A stretch of 64,000 bases of DNA, taken from Pseudomonas lactis. GTDB lineage: Bacteria; Pseudomonadota; Gammaproteobacteria; Pseudomonadales; Pseudomonadaceae. The stretch lies in contig NZ_JYLO01000007.1 in assembly GCF_001439845.1 (NCBI RefSeq), positions 310,001 to 374,000 of the forward strand. The letters are read 5' to 3'. Both the position numbers and the translations under genes were made by a program. Below, one piece after another: positions 56,023 to 64,000 of the stretch; position 1 is the stretch's first letter, and each line of letters starts with the position of its first letter. The notes under the pieces are model-generated. The model saw only the letters and a program-made list of their open reading frames with translations, was not told the DNA's origin and made no database searches.

Positions 56023-57273
56023 TTAAGTGACGCTGTTGCGCACTTTGAATTGCGCCTGGTCCCACGTGCGCTTGTCGAGTATTTCTCCGAGGATTTCCAC
56101 GGCGTCCCATACCTCGGTGAAGCTTGTGTACAAAGGCGTGAAGCCAAAACGCATGATCCGCGGTTCACGGTAATCGCCGATCACGCCTCGGGCGATCAAG
56201 GCCTGGATCACGGCGTAACCTTCAGGGTGTTCAAAGCTGACGTGGCTGCCGCGCCGGGCGTGCTCACGCGGGGTGATCAGCTCCAGGCCGTGGGCGGCAC
56301 AGCGGCTTTCGACCAAGGCAATGAACAGGTCAGTCAAGGCCAGGGATTTAGTCCGCAGGCGGGCCATATCGGTCTGGGCAAAAATCTCCAGGCCACATTC
56401 CACCATGGCCAGTGAGGTAATCGGCTGCGTACCGCACAGGTAGCGAGCGATGCCGGCGCTGGGGGCGTAGGTGGACTCCATGGCGAACTGCCGGGTATGC
56501 CCGAACCACCCGGACAACGGCTGGCGCACCACATCCACCAACGCCGGGTTGACCCACACAAACGCCTGGGAGCCCGGGCCGCCGTTGAGGTATTTGTAGG
56601 TGCAGCCAATCGCATAATCCGCATTGGCCTGGTGCAGGTCGACAGGCACCGCGCCCGCCGAATGCGCCAGGTCCCAGATGCTCAGCGCGCCGCACTCGTG
56701 GCTCAGTGCGGTCAGCGCCGCCATGTCGTACATGTAGCCGGTCTTGTAGTTGACGTGGGTGAGCATCACCACCGCCACGTCTGCATCGATGGCCTGGGGC
56801 AGTTCGGCCGGGCTGTTCACCAGGCGCAGGGAATAGCCTTGTTGCAGCAGTTCGGCCAAGCCTTCGGCGATGTACAAATCGGTGGGAAAGTTGCTCGCTT
56901 CACTGACGATGACCTTACGCGCCGGCGTACGTTGGCGCTGCACACTCAAGGCGGCGCTGAGCACTTTGAACAGGTTGATGGAGGTGGTATCGGTGATCAC
57001 CACCTCGCCGTCACGCGCACCGATCAATGGCGCCAGGCGATTGCCCAGGCGCTGGGACAAATCCGCCCAGCCGGCGCTGTTCCAGCTGCGAATCAGGCCA
57101 TTGCCCCACTCTTCGGCGATCACCTGTTGTGCCCGCTCCAGCGCCGCCACCGGGCGCGCGCCGAGGGAGTTGCCATCGAGGTAGATCACCCCCTCGGGCA
57201 AGGCGAATTGGGCGCGCAGGGAGGCCAACGGGTCCTGGGCGTCGAGGGCTTGGCAATGGCTTCGAGTGGTCAT
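56023..57273 (-). CDS. kynU: Kynureninase
   Basis: PLP enzyme cleaving L-kynurenine to anthranilate and alanine. The 416-residue protein has the PLP lysine K227 in [12 protein letters not shown], with Asp201 and His204 in DLAHSAG at the positions known from P. fluorescens kynureninase. Its product anthranilate is the substrate of AntABC encoded at the right edge of the window. Divergent from kynR across 144 bases containing an AT-rich palindrome. Genes kynA and kynB are not in the window. Confidence 0.96.
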   Translation of the reverse strand: MTTRSHCQALDAQDPLASLRAQFALPEGVIYLDGNSLGARPVAALERAQQVIAEEWGNGLIRSWNSAGWADLSQRLGNRLAPLIGARDGEVVITDTTSINLFKVLSAALSVQRQRTPARKVIVSEASNFPTDLYIAEGLAELLQQGYSLRLVNSPAELPQAIDADVAVVMLTHVNYKTGYMYDMAALTALSHECGALSIWDLAHSAGAVPVDLHQANADYAIGCTYKYLNGGPGSQAFVWVNPALVDVVRQPLSGWFGHTRQFAMESTYAPSAGIARYLCGTQPITSLAMVECGLEIFAQTDMARLRTKSLALTDLFIALVESRCAAHGLELITPREHARRGSHVSFEHPEGYAVIQALIARGVIGDYREPRIMRFGFTPLYTSFTEVWDAVEILGEILDKRTWDQAQFKVRNSVT

Positions 57274-57375
57274 GGGTCGTCCTGGTTTTTATAAGTGAGG
57301 ATGGACCAAATAATGAACGAACTTTTAGAGAATTTTCGTGCAAAGTGGTGGGTAAAGGGCTATTTAAGCTGTAGG

Positions 57376-57387
57376 AAATTCGAATTT
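57376..57387. promoter_or_regulatory. Palindrome in kynU/kynR divergent region
   Basis: AAATTCGAATTT, a perfect 12-base palindrome, with a related half site GAATTTTCG some 45 bases to the left. It fits the size and AT-rich nature of Lrp/AsnC operators and is the best candidate for KynR binding. Confidence 0.45.
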
Positions 57388-57417
57388 AACCTCCAAATAC
57401 GCGGATATCTTCCAAGC

Positions 57418-57891
57418 ATGATTCTCGACGCCACCGACCTGCGCCTCCTGCATTTCCTGCAACAGGATGGCCGCATCAGCAACCAGGAATTGGCGGAAAA
57501 AGTCGCGCTGTCGCCGTCCGCATGCCTGCGCCGTTTGCGCCTGCTGGAGAGCGAGGGAATCATCAGCGGCTACCGTGCGGTATTGAATGCCGAGCAGTTG
57601 GGGATCGAGCTGGAAGCCATCGTGCACCTGTCGTTGCGCCAGGATGTGGAGGACTGGCATGAGACGTTCATCAAGAAGGTGCAAGGCTGGCCAGAGGTGG
57701 CGAGCGCCTATGTGATCACCGGCGCCAGCAACTATGTGTTGCGGGTGCAGGCGCGCAACCTCAAGCACTTTTCGGATTTCATTGTGAACCACCTGAACCG
57801 CACGGCGGGAGTGATGGATATCCGTTCGGAGATTGTGCTGCAGAAGATCAAGGACCGGGATGAGGTGTTGGACCTGGTCCTGCGCAAATAA
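57418..57891 (+). CDS. kynR: Lrp/AsnC-family regulator KynR
   Basis: A 157-residue Lrp/AsnC protein: N-terminal helix-turn-helix (DLRLLHFLQQDGRISNQELAEKVALSPSACLRRLRLLE, in parts) and a C-terminal RAM ligand domain (ASAYVITGASNYVLRVQARN). Divergent from kynU, as for the kynurenine-responsive KynR of pseudomonads. Start 57418 (MILDATDLRLL) fits the family although the Shine-Dalgarno is weak; the frame extends to 57295 without family similarity. Confidence 0.9.
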   Translation: MILDATDLRLLHFLQQDGRISNQELAEKVALSPSACLRRLRLLESEGIISGYRAVLNAEQLGIELEAIVHLSLRQDVEDWHETFIKKVQGWPEVASAYVITGASNYVLRVQARNLKHFSDFIVNHLNRTAGVMDIRSEIVLQKIKDRDEVLDLVLRK

Positions 57892-57911
57892 CACAAACAC
57901 CCCAAAACCAA

Positions 57912-57983
57912 TGTGGGAGCTGGCTTGCCTGCGATAGCGGTGGTGAATGTTCCACCGCTATCGCAGGCAAGCCAGCTCCCACA
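57912..57983. repeat. REP pair between kynR and catA
   Basis: TGTGGGAGCTGGCTTGCCTGCGATAGCGGTGG with an exactly inverted partner around an eight-base spacer; a nearly perfect long palindrome between convergent genes. Confidence 0.92.
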
Positions 57984-57997
57984 GTTGACCGAGTTGA

Positions 57998-58927
57998 TCA
58001 GTCTTCCAGAGCACGCACTCGTTGCATGCGCTGCTGCTCTATTGGCGCATCCGCCACCTGCAACTCAAAGTCAAAATCAATCTGCGCAAAGCGCCCCTGC
58101 ACGCCAAACTCCCGAGCCAACTGCGGATCGTCGCTGAAGCGAATCTCGGCAATCAGTTCATCCCGGGTGGCATAGGCAAAGTCATCATGCAGGTACGGGT
58201 CATCCGACAGGTTGATCTGCGTGGTCAGGTGCCGGTGCCCAGGCGCCGAGATGAAGAAGTGGATATGCGCCGGCCGTTGCCCGTGGCGCCCCAACTGGTC
58301 GAGCAACTGTTGCGTCGGCCCGCTCGGTGGGCAGCCGTAGCCTGAAGGCACGATGCTGCGAAAACGGTAGTTGCCCTGGGCGTCGGTCTCGATGCGCCGG
58401 CGCAGGTTGAACTCAGACTGCGTCGGGTCGAACCACGAATAAGTGCCGCCCGTATTGGCCTGCCACACATCGACAATCGCCCCTGCCAACGGCTTGCCAT
58501 CGGTATCGCGCACTTGCCCGCGCATGAACAACGGCACCGCGTCGTCCTGGCCATCATCCAGCCGCGCCTCGTACTTGGACAGCGGCGCACCGGCCACATA
58601 CAACGGGCCTTCGATGGTACGCGGCGTGCCGCCAGACTTGCCGGCCTCCTCGTCGGCGGCATCCATCAAAAGGTCCAGGTAATGCTCCAGGCCCAAGCCG
58701 GCGGCGAGCAGGCCGGCCTCCTGGTTTTTGCCCAGCTCATTGAGGTAGTTGACCGCCTTCCAGAATTCTTCCGGGGTCACTTCCAGGTCTTCGATGATGT
58801 TCACGGTGTCGCGCAGGATCCGATAAATCAGCGCCTTGGTGCGTGGGTTGCCCGCGTCATTGAGGTTACCGCTGACTTCTTCGAGAAACTGTTGGGCGTG
58901 GGCAGTCTGGGACAGACGGATGGACAT
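57998..58927 (-). CDS. catA: Catechol 1,2-dioxygenase
   Basis: Intradiol dioxygenase cleaving catechol to cis,cis-muconate. The 309-residue protein has the four Fe(III) ligands Tyr163 (GGTYSW), Tyr197 (PSGYGCPP), His221 and His223 (RPAHIHFF), and the N-terminal dimerisation helices. It is the last gene of catB-catC-catA, with 39 bases after catC. Product flows to CatB next door. Confidence 0.96.
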   Translation of the reverse strand: MSIRLSQTAHAQQFLEEVSGNLNDAGNPRTKALIYRILRDTVNIIEDLEVTPEEFWKAVNYLNELGKNQEAGLLAAGLGLEHYLDLLMDAADEEAGKSGGTPRTIEGPLYVAGAPLSKYEARLDDGQDDAVPLFMRGQVRDTDGKPLAGAIVDVWQANTGGTYSWFDPTQSEFNLRRRIETDAQGNYRFRSIVPSGYGCPPSGPTQQLLDQLGRHGQRPAHIHFFISAPGHRHLTTQINLSDDPYLHDDFAYATRDELIAEIRFSDDPQLAREFGVQGRFAQIDFDFELQVADAPIEQQRMQRVRALED

Positions 58928-58966
58928 GGTGCATTCCTCATCTTGTAGTTATAGGTGCAAGCCGTC

Positions 58967-59257
58967 TCAGCGGTCGTCCGCATGGATCGACGACGGATGG
59001 CGGCACAGCGCATTCACTTCGATGGCCATGTAGGGGAACAACGGCAATTGCATCAGCAGGTCGTGCAGGTCCTGCACGCTATCGACATCGAACACGCTGT
59101 AGTTGGCGTAGTGCCCGGCGATGCGCCACAGGTGGCGCCATTTACCCTCCTCTTGCAGGCGTTGCGCCAAGGCTTTTTCCTCGGCCTTGAGGCTGGCAGC
59201 GCGCTCGGGGTGCATGTCGAGGGGCAGGTTCACGGTCATTTTTACGTGGAACAACAT
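58967..59257 (-). CDS. catC: Muconolactone delta-isomerase
   Basis: A 96-residue CatC starting MLFHVKMTVNLPLDMHPERA, with the family stretch WRHLWRIAGHYANYSVFDVD and the carboxy end NALCRHPSSIHADDR. Converts muconolactone to 3-oxoadipate enol-lactone as a decamer. Thirteen bases after catB. Confidence 0.96.
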   Translation of the reverse strand: MLFHVKMTVNLPLDMHPERAASLKAEEKALAQRLQEEGKWRHLWRIAGHYANYSVFDVDSVQDLHDLLMQLPLFPYMAIEVNALCRHPSSIHADDR

Positions 59258-59269
59258 GGCAAGGGCCTC

Positions 59270-60397
59270 TTAGTGTTTGTCACGGCGAAAGAACGCCAGG
59301 CGCTCTTCATCGAGCGTCAGGCCCAGGCCCGGCGCAGTGGACACATGCAGCTGGAAATCGCGGTACACCGGTGGCTCAGTGAGGATGTCTTCGGTGAGCA
59401 ACAGCGGACCGAACAATTCAGTGCCCCACGCCAGTCTGTCCAGCGTGAGGAAGGCATGGGCCGAGGCCAGGGTGCCAATGCCACCTTCAAGCATAGTGCC
59501 GCCGTACAGGCCGATGCCGGCCGCTTCGGCAATCGTTGCCGTGCGCAATACGGCGCGAAGGCCGCCGTTCTTGGCGATCTTGAGGGCGAACACCGTGGCC
59601 GCGCCTTCACGCGCCAGGTTGAAGGCGTCTTCGACACATTCGATGGACTCATCGGCCATGATCGGCACCGGGCTCGACAGGTTGAGCCGGGCCATGCCAC
59701 CACGGTTATTACGTGAGATCGGTTGTTCGATCAGGTCGATACCGTGCTCGCCCAGCACCTTGCACGCCCGCAGGGCCACGGCTTCATCCCAGGCCTGGTT
59801 GACGTCGACGCGTACGCTGGCGCGCTCGCCCAGGGCTTTTTTGATCGCGATCACATGGGCCAGGTCGCGGTCGACCTCGCCCGCGCCGATCTTCAATTTG
59901 AAGAGGCGGTGACGGCGCAGGTCGAGCATCTTCTCGGCCTCGTTGATGTCCTGTTCGGTATTACCGCTGGCCAGGGTCCAGGCCACTGGCAACGCATCAC
60001 GCACACGCCCGCCAAGCAGCTCGCTGACCGGCAGCCCGAGGCGTTTGCCGAGGGCGTCGAGCAAGGCGCTTTCGATACCGGACTTGGCAAAAGTGTTGCC
60101 GCGAATACTGCGCTCCAGGCGCAACATGGCGGCATTGACGTTACTCGCGTCCTGGCCGATCAGCAGCGGTGCGAAGTGGCGGTCGATGTTGACCTTGATG
60201 CTGTCGGGGCTCTCGTTGCCGTAGCTCAGGCCGCCGATGGTGGTGGCTTCACCGATGCCTTCGATGCCGTCGCTGCAACGCAGGCGAATGATGACGAGGG
60301 TCTGGTTTTGCATCGTGTGCATCGCCAGCTTGTGCGGGCGAATGGTGGGCAGATCGACGATGACAGTTTCAATCGACTCGATGGCGCAAATCGGCAT
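59270..60397 (-). CDS. catB: Muconate cycloisomerase
   Basis: Enolase-superfamily enzyme lactonising cis,cis-muconate. The 375-residue protein has catalytic Lys167/Lys169 (KLKIG), metal ligands Asp198, Glu224 and Asp249, and Lys273 (ALKIAKNGG), the numbering of P. putida CatB exactly. Start 60397 (MPICAIESIE). First gene of catBCA, divergent from catR with 114 bases between. The open frame continues upstream antisense to catR, but that is an artefact of high GC. Confidence 0.96.
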   Translation of the reverse strand: MPICAIESIETVIVDLPTIRPHKLAMHTMQNQTLVIIRLRCSDGIEGIGEATTIGGLSYGNESPDSIKVNIDRHFAPLLIGQDASNVNAAMLRLERSIRGNTFAKSGIESALLDALGKRLGLPVSELLGGRVRDALPVAWTLASGNTEQDINEAEKMLDLRRHRLFKLKIGAGEVDRDLAHVIAIKKALGERASVRVDVNQAWDEAVALRACKVLGEHGIDLIEQPISRNNRGGMARLNLSSPVPIMADESIECVEDAFNLAREGAATVFALKIAKNGGLRAVLRTATIAEAAGIGLYGGTMLEGGIGTLASAHAFLTLDRLAWGTELFGPLLLTEDILTEPPVYRDFQLHVSTAPGLGLTLDEERLAFFRRDKH

Positions 60398-60483
60398 GGC
60401 AATACCCGTTGGGTTCTTTATAGATTTGCGCCGATTCTGTGCCGCATTTTTTATGGCTTCCAATATAGAATTGGTCTCAAGCA

Positions 60484-60498
60484 ATACCCTCAAGGTAT
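60484..60498. promoter_or_regulatory. CatR-type operator (LysR T-N11-A dyad)
   Basis: ATACC-CTCAA-GGTAT between divergent catB and catR, a perfect five-base dyad and a T-N11-A LysR box. It lies 13 bases before the catR start and about 87 bases before the catB start, so CatR bound there could repress itself and, with muconate, activate catBCA. Confidence 0.65.
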
Positions 60499-60511
60499 AA
60501 AAGGAGTCGAT

Positions 60512-61387
60512 ATGGAACTGCGTCACCTGCGCTACTTCCAGGTGTTGGGCGAGACCCTCAACTTCACCCGCGCCGCCGAACGCTTGCATATCGCCCAGCC
60601 GCCGTTGAGCCGGCAGATCCAGCAACTGGAGGATGAACTCGGGGTGATGCTGCTGGAACGCAGCCGGCCCTTGCGCCTGACCGAGGCCGGACGGTTTTTC
60701 TATGAACATGCCAATGTGCTGCTCGAACAACTGGGCAAGGTCTGCGACAACACCCGACGCATCGGCCAAGGCGAGAAAACCTGGCTGGGCATTGGCTTTG
60801 CACCGTCGACCTTGTACGGCGTGCTGCCGGAATTGATTCGACGCCTGCGCACTCACGAGGCCCTGGAGCTGGAGTTGGGCTTGTCGGAGATGACCACCTT
60901 GCAGCAGGTCGAAGCGCTCAAGGCTGGCCGCATTGACGTGGGCTTCGGGCGCATTCGCATCGACGACCCGGCCATCGTCCAGCGCGTACTGGTGGAGGAT
61001 CGTCTGGTGGCCGTGCTGCCCAGCGGTCACCCGTTGCTGGGCGCCCCGGCCACCCTCGCCCAGTTGGCCGGCGAACCCTTTGTGCTCTACCCCGGCAACC
61101 CGCGCCCCAGTTATGCCGACCATGTGATCGCACTGTTCGACGCCCATGGCTTGAGCGTGAAGGTGGCGCAGTGGACCAACGAATTGCAGACCGCTATCGG
61201 CCTGGTGGGTGCAGGCATGGGGGTGACGCTGGTGCCGGCGTCGGTGCAGGTGCTGCATCGGGCGGATATTGGCTATACGCCGGTGGTGGAGGCGACGGCG
61301 AGCTCGCCGATCATCCTCAGCCGGCGGGTGAATGACCAGTCGCCGGGGCTGACTCATTGCCTGCAACTGGTTGAAGAGTTGATCTGA
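60512..61387 (+). CDS. catR: LysR-family activator CatR
   Basis: A 291-residue LysR regulator of the CatR/BenM group: MELRHLRYFQVLGETLNFTR AAERLHIAQPPLSRQIQQLE, then the muconate-binding effector domain (FGRIRIDDPAIVQRVLVED, PGNPRPSYADHV). AAAGGAG lies six bases before the ATG. It activates catBCA with cis,cis-muconate as co-inducer. Confidence 0.95.
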   Translation: MELRHLRYFQVLGETLNFTRAAERLHIAQPPLSRQIQQLEDELGVMLLERSRPLRLTEAGRFFYEHANVLLEQLGKVCDNTRRIGQGEKTWLGIGFAPSTLYGVLPELIRRLRTHEALELELGLSEMTTLQQVEALKAGRIDVGFGRIRIDDPAIVQRVLVEDRLVAVLPSGHPLLGAPATLAQLAGEPFVLYPGNPRPSYADHVIALFDAHGLSVKVAQWTNELQTAIGLVGAGMGVTLVPASVQVLHRADIGYTPVVEATASSPIILSRRVNDQSPGLTHCLQLVEELI

Positions 61388-61411
61388 GATCCTCCAGGCA
61401 CCCCATACTCC

Positions 61412-61501
61412 ATGTGGGAGCTGGCTTGCCTGCGATGGCGGCGGATCAGTTGGCATCGTGTTGATCGGCCGGCCGCTATCGCAGGCAAGCCAGCTCCCAC
61501 A
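61412..61501. repeat. REP pair between catR and antR
   Basis: ATGTGGGAGCTGGCTTGCCTG with an inverted partner; the spacer also contains GGCCGGCCG, and the pair lies between convergent genes. Confidence 0.9.
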
Positions 61502-61519
61502 GATTGTTTTTCATCCAGT

Positions 61520-62512
61520 TCAAGTAATGCGCAGGCGCTTGCGCTGCAATGTCTGGCTGGGCGACTCATCGAACAGCTTGCGGTACTCCGCCGAAAACCG
61601 CCCCAAATGCGTAAACCCCCAACCCAGGGCGATTTCAGAGATGGTGCGGATCGAGCCCTGCTCCAGAATTTCTTGGCGCACCGCCCCCAACCGATGCTTC
61701 TTCAAATACGCCATGGGCGACAGTGCGAAGTACTTGCGAAACGCATCGAACAGTTTGAAACGCGACACGCCCGCCGCCGCTTCCAGGTCTTCCAGGTGCA
61801 GCGCTTCACGGGCGTTGTCGTGGATAAATTGCCGGGCGCGAATCAGGTAGTGCGGCAGTTTCACCCCCAGCACGTCGCGCAGTTCTTCAGAGTAGTTATT
61901 TGGTTGGGCCAGGATCAGGCCCTTGATCAGCGAGCTTTCCAGGTCGCGAGTAAACGCCGCCTGTTCGTACAGTTCGCTGCTGCATTCCAGTTCGGCGATG
62001 AAGTAACGCGCCATGCGCCACCACGAAGCCGGGGCGCCGTCCACCGCATCCATCACCGACTCAAAGCGCAGCGGCGCATCGATGGGCCGTTGCAGCAAAC
62101 CTTCCAGCGACTCGCTCATCGCCGCACGGGTGATCACCACCTGCAACTTGCGGCAGTCACCGGAAATCGCCAGCACCTGATGCTCATTGGGTGAAATGAT
62201 CACGCCCTGGTCGCGGTTGGAGCTGAGGCGCTCACCGTTCTTGCTCAGCTCCTGCTCGCCCACCAACGGCAGGCTCAAGCTGTAGCTGCTGAAGTGCTCG
62301 GCGTCTTCGATATCGATGGTCACGTCAGTGCCGTACTCGATCACGCCCAGGGTGGTGGCGCGGGATTTGAACACGTTGGCGCTGTGGTGAAAGCGCAGGC
62401 GCTCGGGCGTTGCCGTCGCCAGGCGATGGGGCCCGCAGATGCCGGACATCCAGCTGCGCGCGCCTTCCAGGTCGAAGCGTTGAATATGAATATCGCGTGT
62501 CTGACTAGTCAT
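61520..62512 (-). CDS. antR: AraC/XylS-family activator AntR
   Basis: A 330-residue AraC-type regulator, activator of antABC with anthranilate as inducer. The C-terminal AraC domain reads LHLEDLEAAAGVSRFKLFDA FRKYFALSPMAYLKKHRL and TISEIALGWGFTHLGRFSAEYRKLFDESPSQTL in parts. Start 62512 (MTSQTRDIHI); the frame extends to 62608 without family similarity. Divergent from antA, as expected for this regulator. Confidence 0.92.
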   Translation of the reverse strand: MTSQTRDIHIQRFDLEGARSWMSGICGPHRLATATPERLRFHHSANVFKSRATTLGVIEYGTDVTIDIEDAEHFSSYSLSLPLVGEQELSKNGERLSSNRDQGVIISPNEHQVLAISGDCRKLQVVITRAAMSESLEGLLQRPIDAPLRFESVMDAVDGAPASWWRMARYFIAELECSSELYEQAAFTRDLESSLIKGLILAQPNNYSEELRDVLGVKLPHYLIRARQFIHDNAREALHLEDLEAAAGVSRFKLFDAFRKYFALSPMAYLKKHRLGAVRQEILEQGSIRTISEIALGWGFTHLGRFSAEYRKLFDESPSQTLQRKRLRIT

Positions 62513-62823
62513 CAGGGTGCACCCACGGCGGTTAGGCGTTTGCGCGCTCTGACGGCGCGTCGTTGAACCTCGACAGCAAGTTCCAGGCCACGCCAGCACA
62601 GTTCTCACTGGGTGGATAGCAACAGTCGACTATGTGGATAAACCCCAGGGTTTTGCGACCATCGCCCGCCATCACAGTAGCGCATGCCGTCACCGGCGCG
62701 CACCGTCATGGGTATTTGCTGCCCAACTTTGCGGCCTACGTTCCCCCATTAAGCGGATAGCCCGCCACCGCATTGCAGCCGCTTAATGGCTCACCGTTTA
62801 GCCATGATCAAAAGGTGCCTCCC
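62513..62823. promoter_or_regulatory. antR/antA divergent control region with repeats
   Basis: 311 bases without a gene. Two structures stand out. First, 62715-62723 and 62728-62736 are direct repeats TTTGCtGCC and TTTGCgGCC with a 13-base pitch, which could be AraC-type half sites for AntR. Second, 62746-62756 and 62779-62789 are an exact 11-base inverted repeat, CCATTAAGCGG and CCGCTTAATGG, about 35 bases before the antA start; it could be an operator or a hairpin in the antA leader. Confidence 0.55.
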
Positions 62824-64000
62824 ATGAGTGGTGCAAGAACCGTCGAGCAATGGAAATCCTTTATCGAAAGCTGCCTGGACTTTCGCCCGGCGGATGAAGT
62901 GTTCCGCATCGCCCGCGACATGTTCACCGAGCCCGAGTTGTTTGACCTGGAGATGGAGCTGATCTTCGAGAAGAACTGGATCTATGCCTGCCACGAAAGC
63001 GAACTGGCCAATAACCACGACTTCGTGACGATGCGCGCCGGGCGCCAGCCGATGATCATCACCCGTGACGGCGAAGGCCGACTCAACGCGTTGATCAACG
63101 CCTGCCAGCATCGCGGTACCACCCTCACCCGCGTGGGCAAGGGTAACCAGTCCACCTTCACCTGCCCGTTCCACGCCTGGTGCTACAAGAGCGATGGCCG
63201 ACTGGTAAAGGTCAAGGCGCCGGGGGAATACCCGGAAGGTTTCGACAAGGCCACCCGCGGCCTGAAAAAAGCGCGCATCGAAAGCTACAGGGGCTTTGTG
63301 TTTATCAGCCTGGACGTGAACGGCACCAACAGCCTGGAGGACTTCCTGGGCGATGCCAAAGTGTTCTTCGACATGATGGTGGCGCAATCGGCCACCGGTG
63401 AGCTGGAAGTGCTGCCGGGCAAGTCCGCCTACACCTACGACGGCAACTGGAAGCTGCAAAACGAAAACGGCCTGGACGGTTATCACGTCAGCACCGTGCA
63501 CTACAACTACGTGGCCACCGTGCAGCATCGCCAGCAGGTCAACACCGAAAACGGCGCAGGTTCCAGCACCACGCTGGACTACAGCAAGCTCGGCGCGGGC
63601 GACGCAAATACCGACGACGGCTGGTTCGCCTTCAACAACGGCCACAGCGTGTTGTTTAGCGACATGCCCAACCCCAGCGTGCGCTCCGGCTACGCCACCA
63701 TCATGCCGCGCCTGGTAGAAGAACACGGCCAGCAGAAGGCCGAGTGGATGATGCACCGCCTGCGCAACCTGAACATCTACCCCAGCCTGTTCTTCCTCGA
63801 CCAGATCAGTTCGCAGTTGCGCATCATCCGCCCGGTGGCCTGGAACAAGACCGAGATCATCAGCCAGTGCCTGGGGGTTAAGGGTGAGTCCGACGCCGAT
63901 CGCGAAAACCGGATTCGTCAGTTCGAAGACTTCTTCAACGTTTCCGGCATGGGCACGCCCGATGACCTGGTGGAGTTTCGCGAGGCCCAGCGCGGCTTCC
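62824..64000 (+). CDS. antA: Anthranilate 1,2-dioxygenase large subunit (3' end outside window)
   Basis: Rieske non-heme iron dioxygenase alpha subunit that, with AntB and AntC, converts anthranilate to catechol with loss of CO2 and ammonia. The visible 392 residues include the Rieske ligands Cys94/His96 (CQHRG) and Cys114/His117 (CPFHAW), and the mononuclear iron site with Asp218, His221 and His226 (DGYHVSTVH). Start 62824 (MSGARTVEQWKS) follows AAGGTG. The frame is open at the right edge; antB and antC should follow. Confidence 0.96.
   Translation, partial: MSGARTVEQWKSFIESCLDFRPADEVFRIARDMFTEPELFDLEMELIFEKNWIYACHESELANNHDFVTMRAGRQPMIITRDGEGRLNALINACQHRGTTLTRVGKGNQSTFTCPFHAWCYKSDGRLVKVKAPGEYPEGFDKATRGLKKARIESYRGFVFISLDVNGTNSLEDFLGDAKVFFDMMVAQSATGELEVLPGKSAYTYDGNWKLQNENGLDGYHVSTVHYNYVATVQHRQQVNTENGAGSSTTLDYSKLGAGDANTDDGWFAFNNGHSVLFSDMPNPSVRSGYATIMPRLVEEHGQQKAEWMMHRLRNLNIYPSLFFLDQISSQLRIIRPVAWNKTEIISQCLGVKGESDADRENRIRQFEDFFNVSGMGTPDDLVEFREAQRGF

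Noticed and set aside
60398..61456. Apparent N-terminal extension of catB to 728 residues
   Set aside because: The extension is antisense to catR and includes the promoter region; CatB family length and start support 60397.

Overview
The window looks like a chromosomal segment from the Pseudomonas fluorescens group. The evidence is the high-GC coding, the many paired palindromes of the type GTGGGAGCTGGCTTGCCTGCG, and a gene order shared with other pseudomonads (creA-proB-obgE-rpmA-rplU / ispB / small iron-regulated gene / fklB; folM-folE-folX; dsbB-fhp-norR; kyn, cat and ant clusters). Both edges cut genes: cyoA on the left and antA on the right. I see no tRNA, rRNA, CRISPR array, transposase or prophage.

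Layout. 1-7 kb: cyoA, dsbB, then a nitric-oxide detoxification pair (fhp divergent from norR) with three NorR-type operators between them. The 3' end of norR and its downstream palindromic repeat are triplicated in tandem with a 370-bp period, and the neighbouring EamA transporter gene ends inside that array. 7-18 kb: AraC regulator, large MalT-like LuxR regulator, a DUF1329/DUF1302 pair, a candidate small RNA, then an SDR dehydrogenase, an alpha/beta hydrolase with an Asp nucleophile, a class II aldolase-like protein and a flavodoxin. 18-23.5 kb: a short LOV blue-light receptor, a degenerate PilZ-like protein, a MerR-family regulator that looks like a class II LitR, a monooxygenase-like membrane protein and the folM-folE-folX pterin genes, ending in DUF1244 and HopJ-family genes. 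23.7-29.7 kb: trxB, cysZ, a glycosyltransferase, a small ORF, an old-yellow-enzyme gene, glutathione peroxidase and creA. 29.7-35.8 kb: conserved housekeeping genes plus a small gene under an almost perfect Fur box. 35.8-43.6 kb: an OprD-type porin broken by one nonsense codon, a LysR regulator, a YfcC-type transporter, a CocE-type hydrolase and an HBM-type chemoreceptor. 43.6-44.25 kb: a short independent minus-strand unit with a 32-residue ORF behind a consensus Shine-Dalgarno and a pair of exact 22-bp direct repeats. 44.2-48.4 kb: VOC protein, then a GntP permease/RpiR regulator/D-aminoacylase operon. 48.6-54.5 kb: LprI-like protein, SulP transporter, an SDR, two LysR regulators and a TauE-type exporter.

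54.5-64 kb is an aromatic catabolic block. Kynureninase (kynU, with permease and kynR) makes anthranilate, AntA (with regulator AntR) begins its conversion to catechol, and catA, catB and catC (with CatR) take catechol towards beta-ketoadipate. Each step has its own regulator next to it, and in most cases an operator-like dyad is visible.

The items most worth a second look are the norR tail triplication, the LOV/LitR/pterin cluster, the small-ORF unit at 43.6-44.2 kb, the candidate sRNA at about 14.6 kb, the Fur box at 34.8 kb, and the nonsense-interrupted OprD gene inside a LysR regulon that shares a 13-bp motif.
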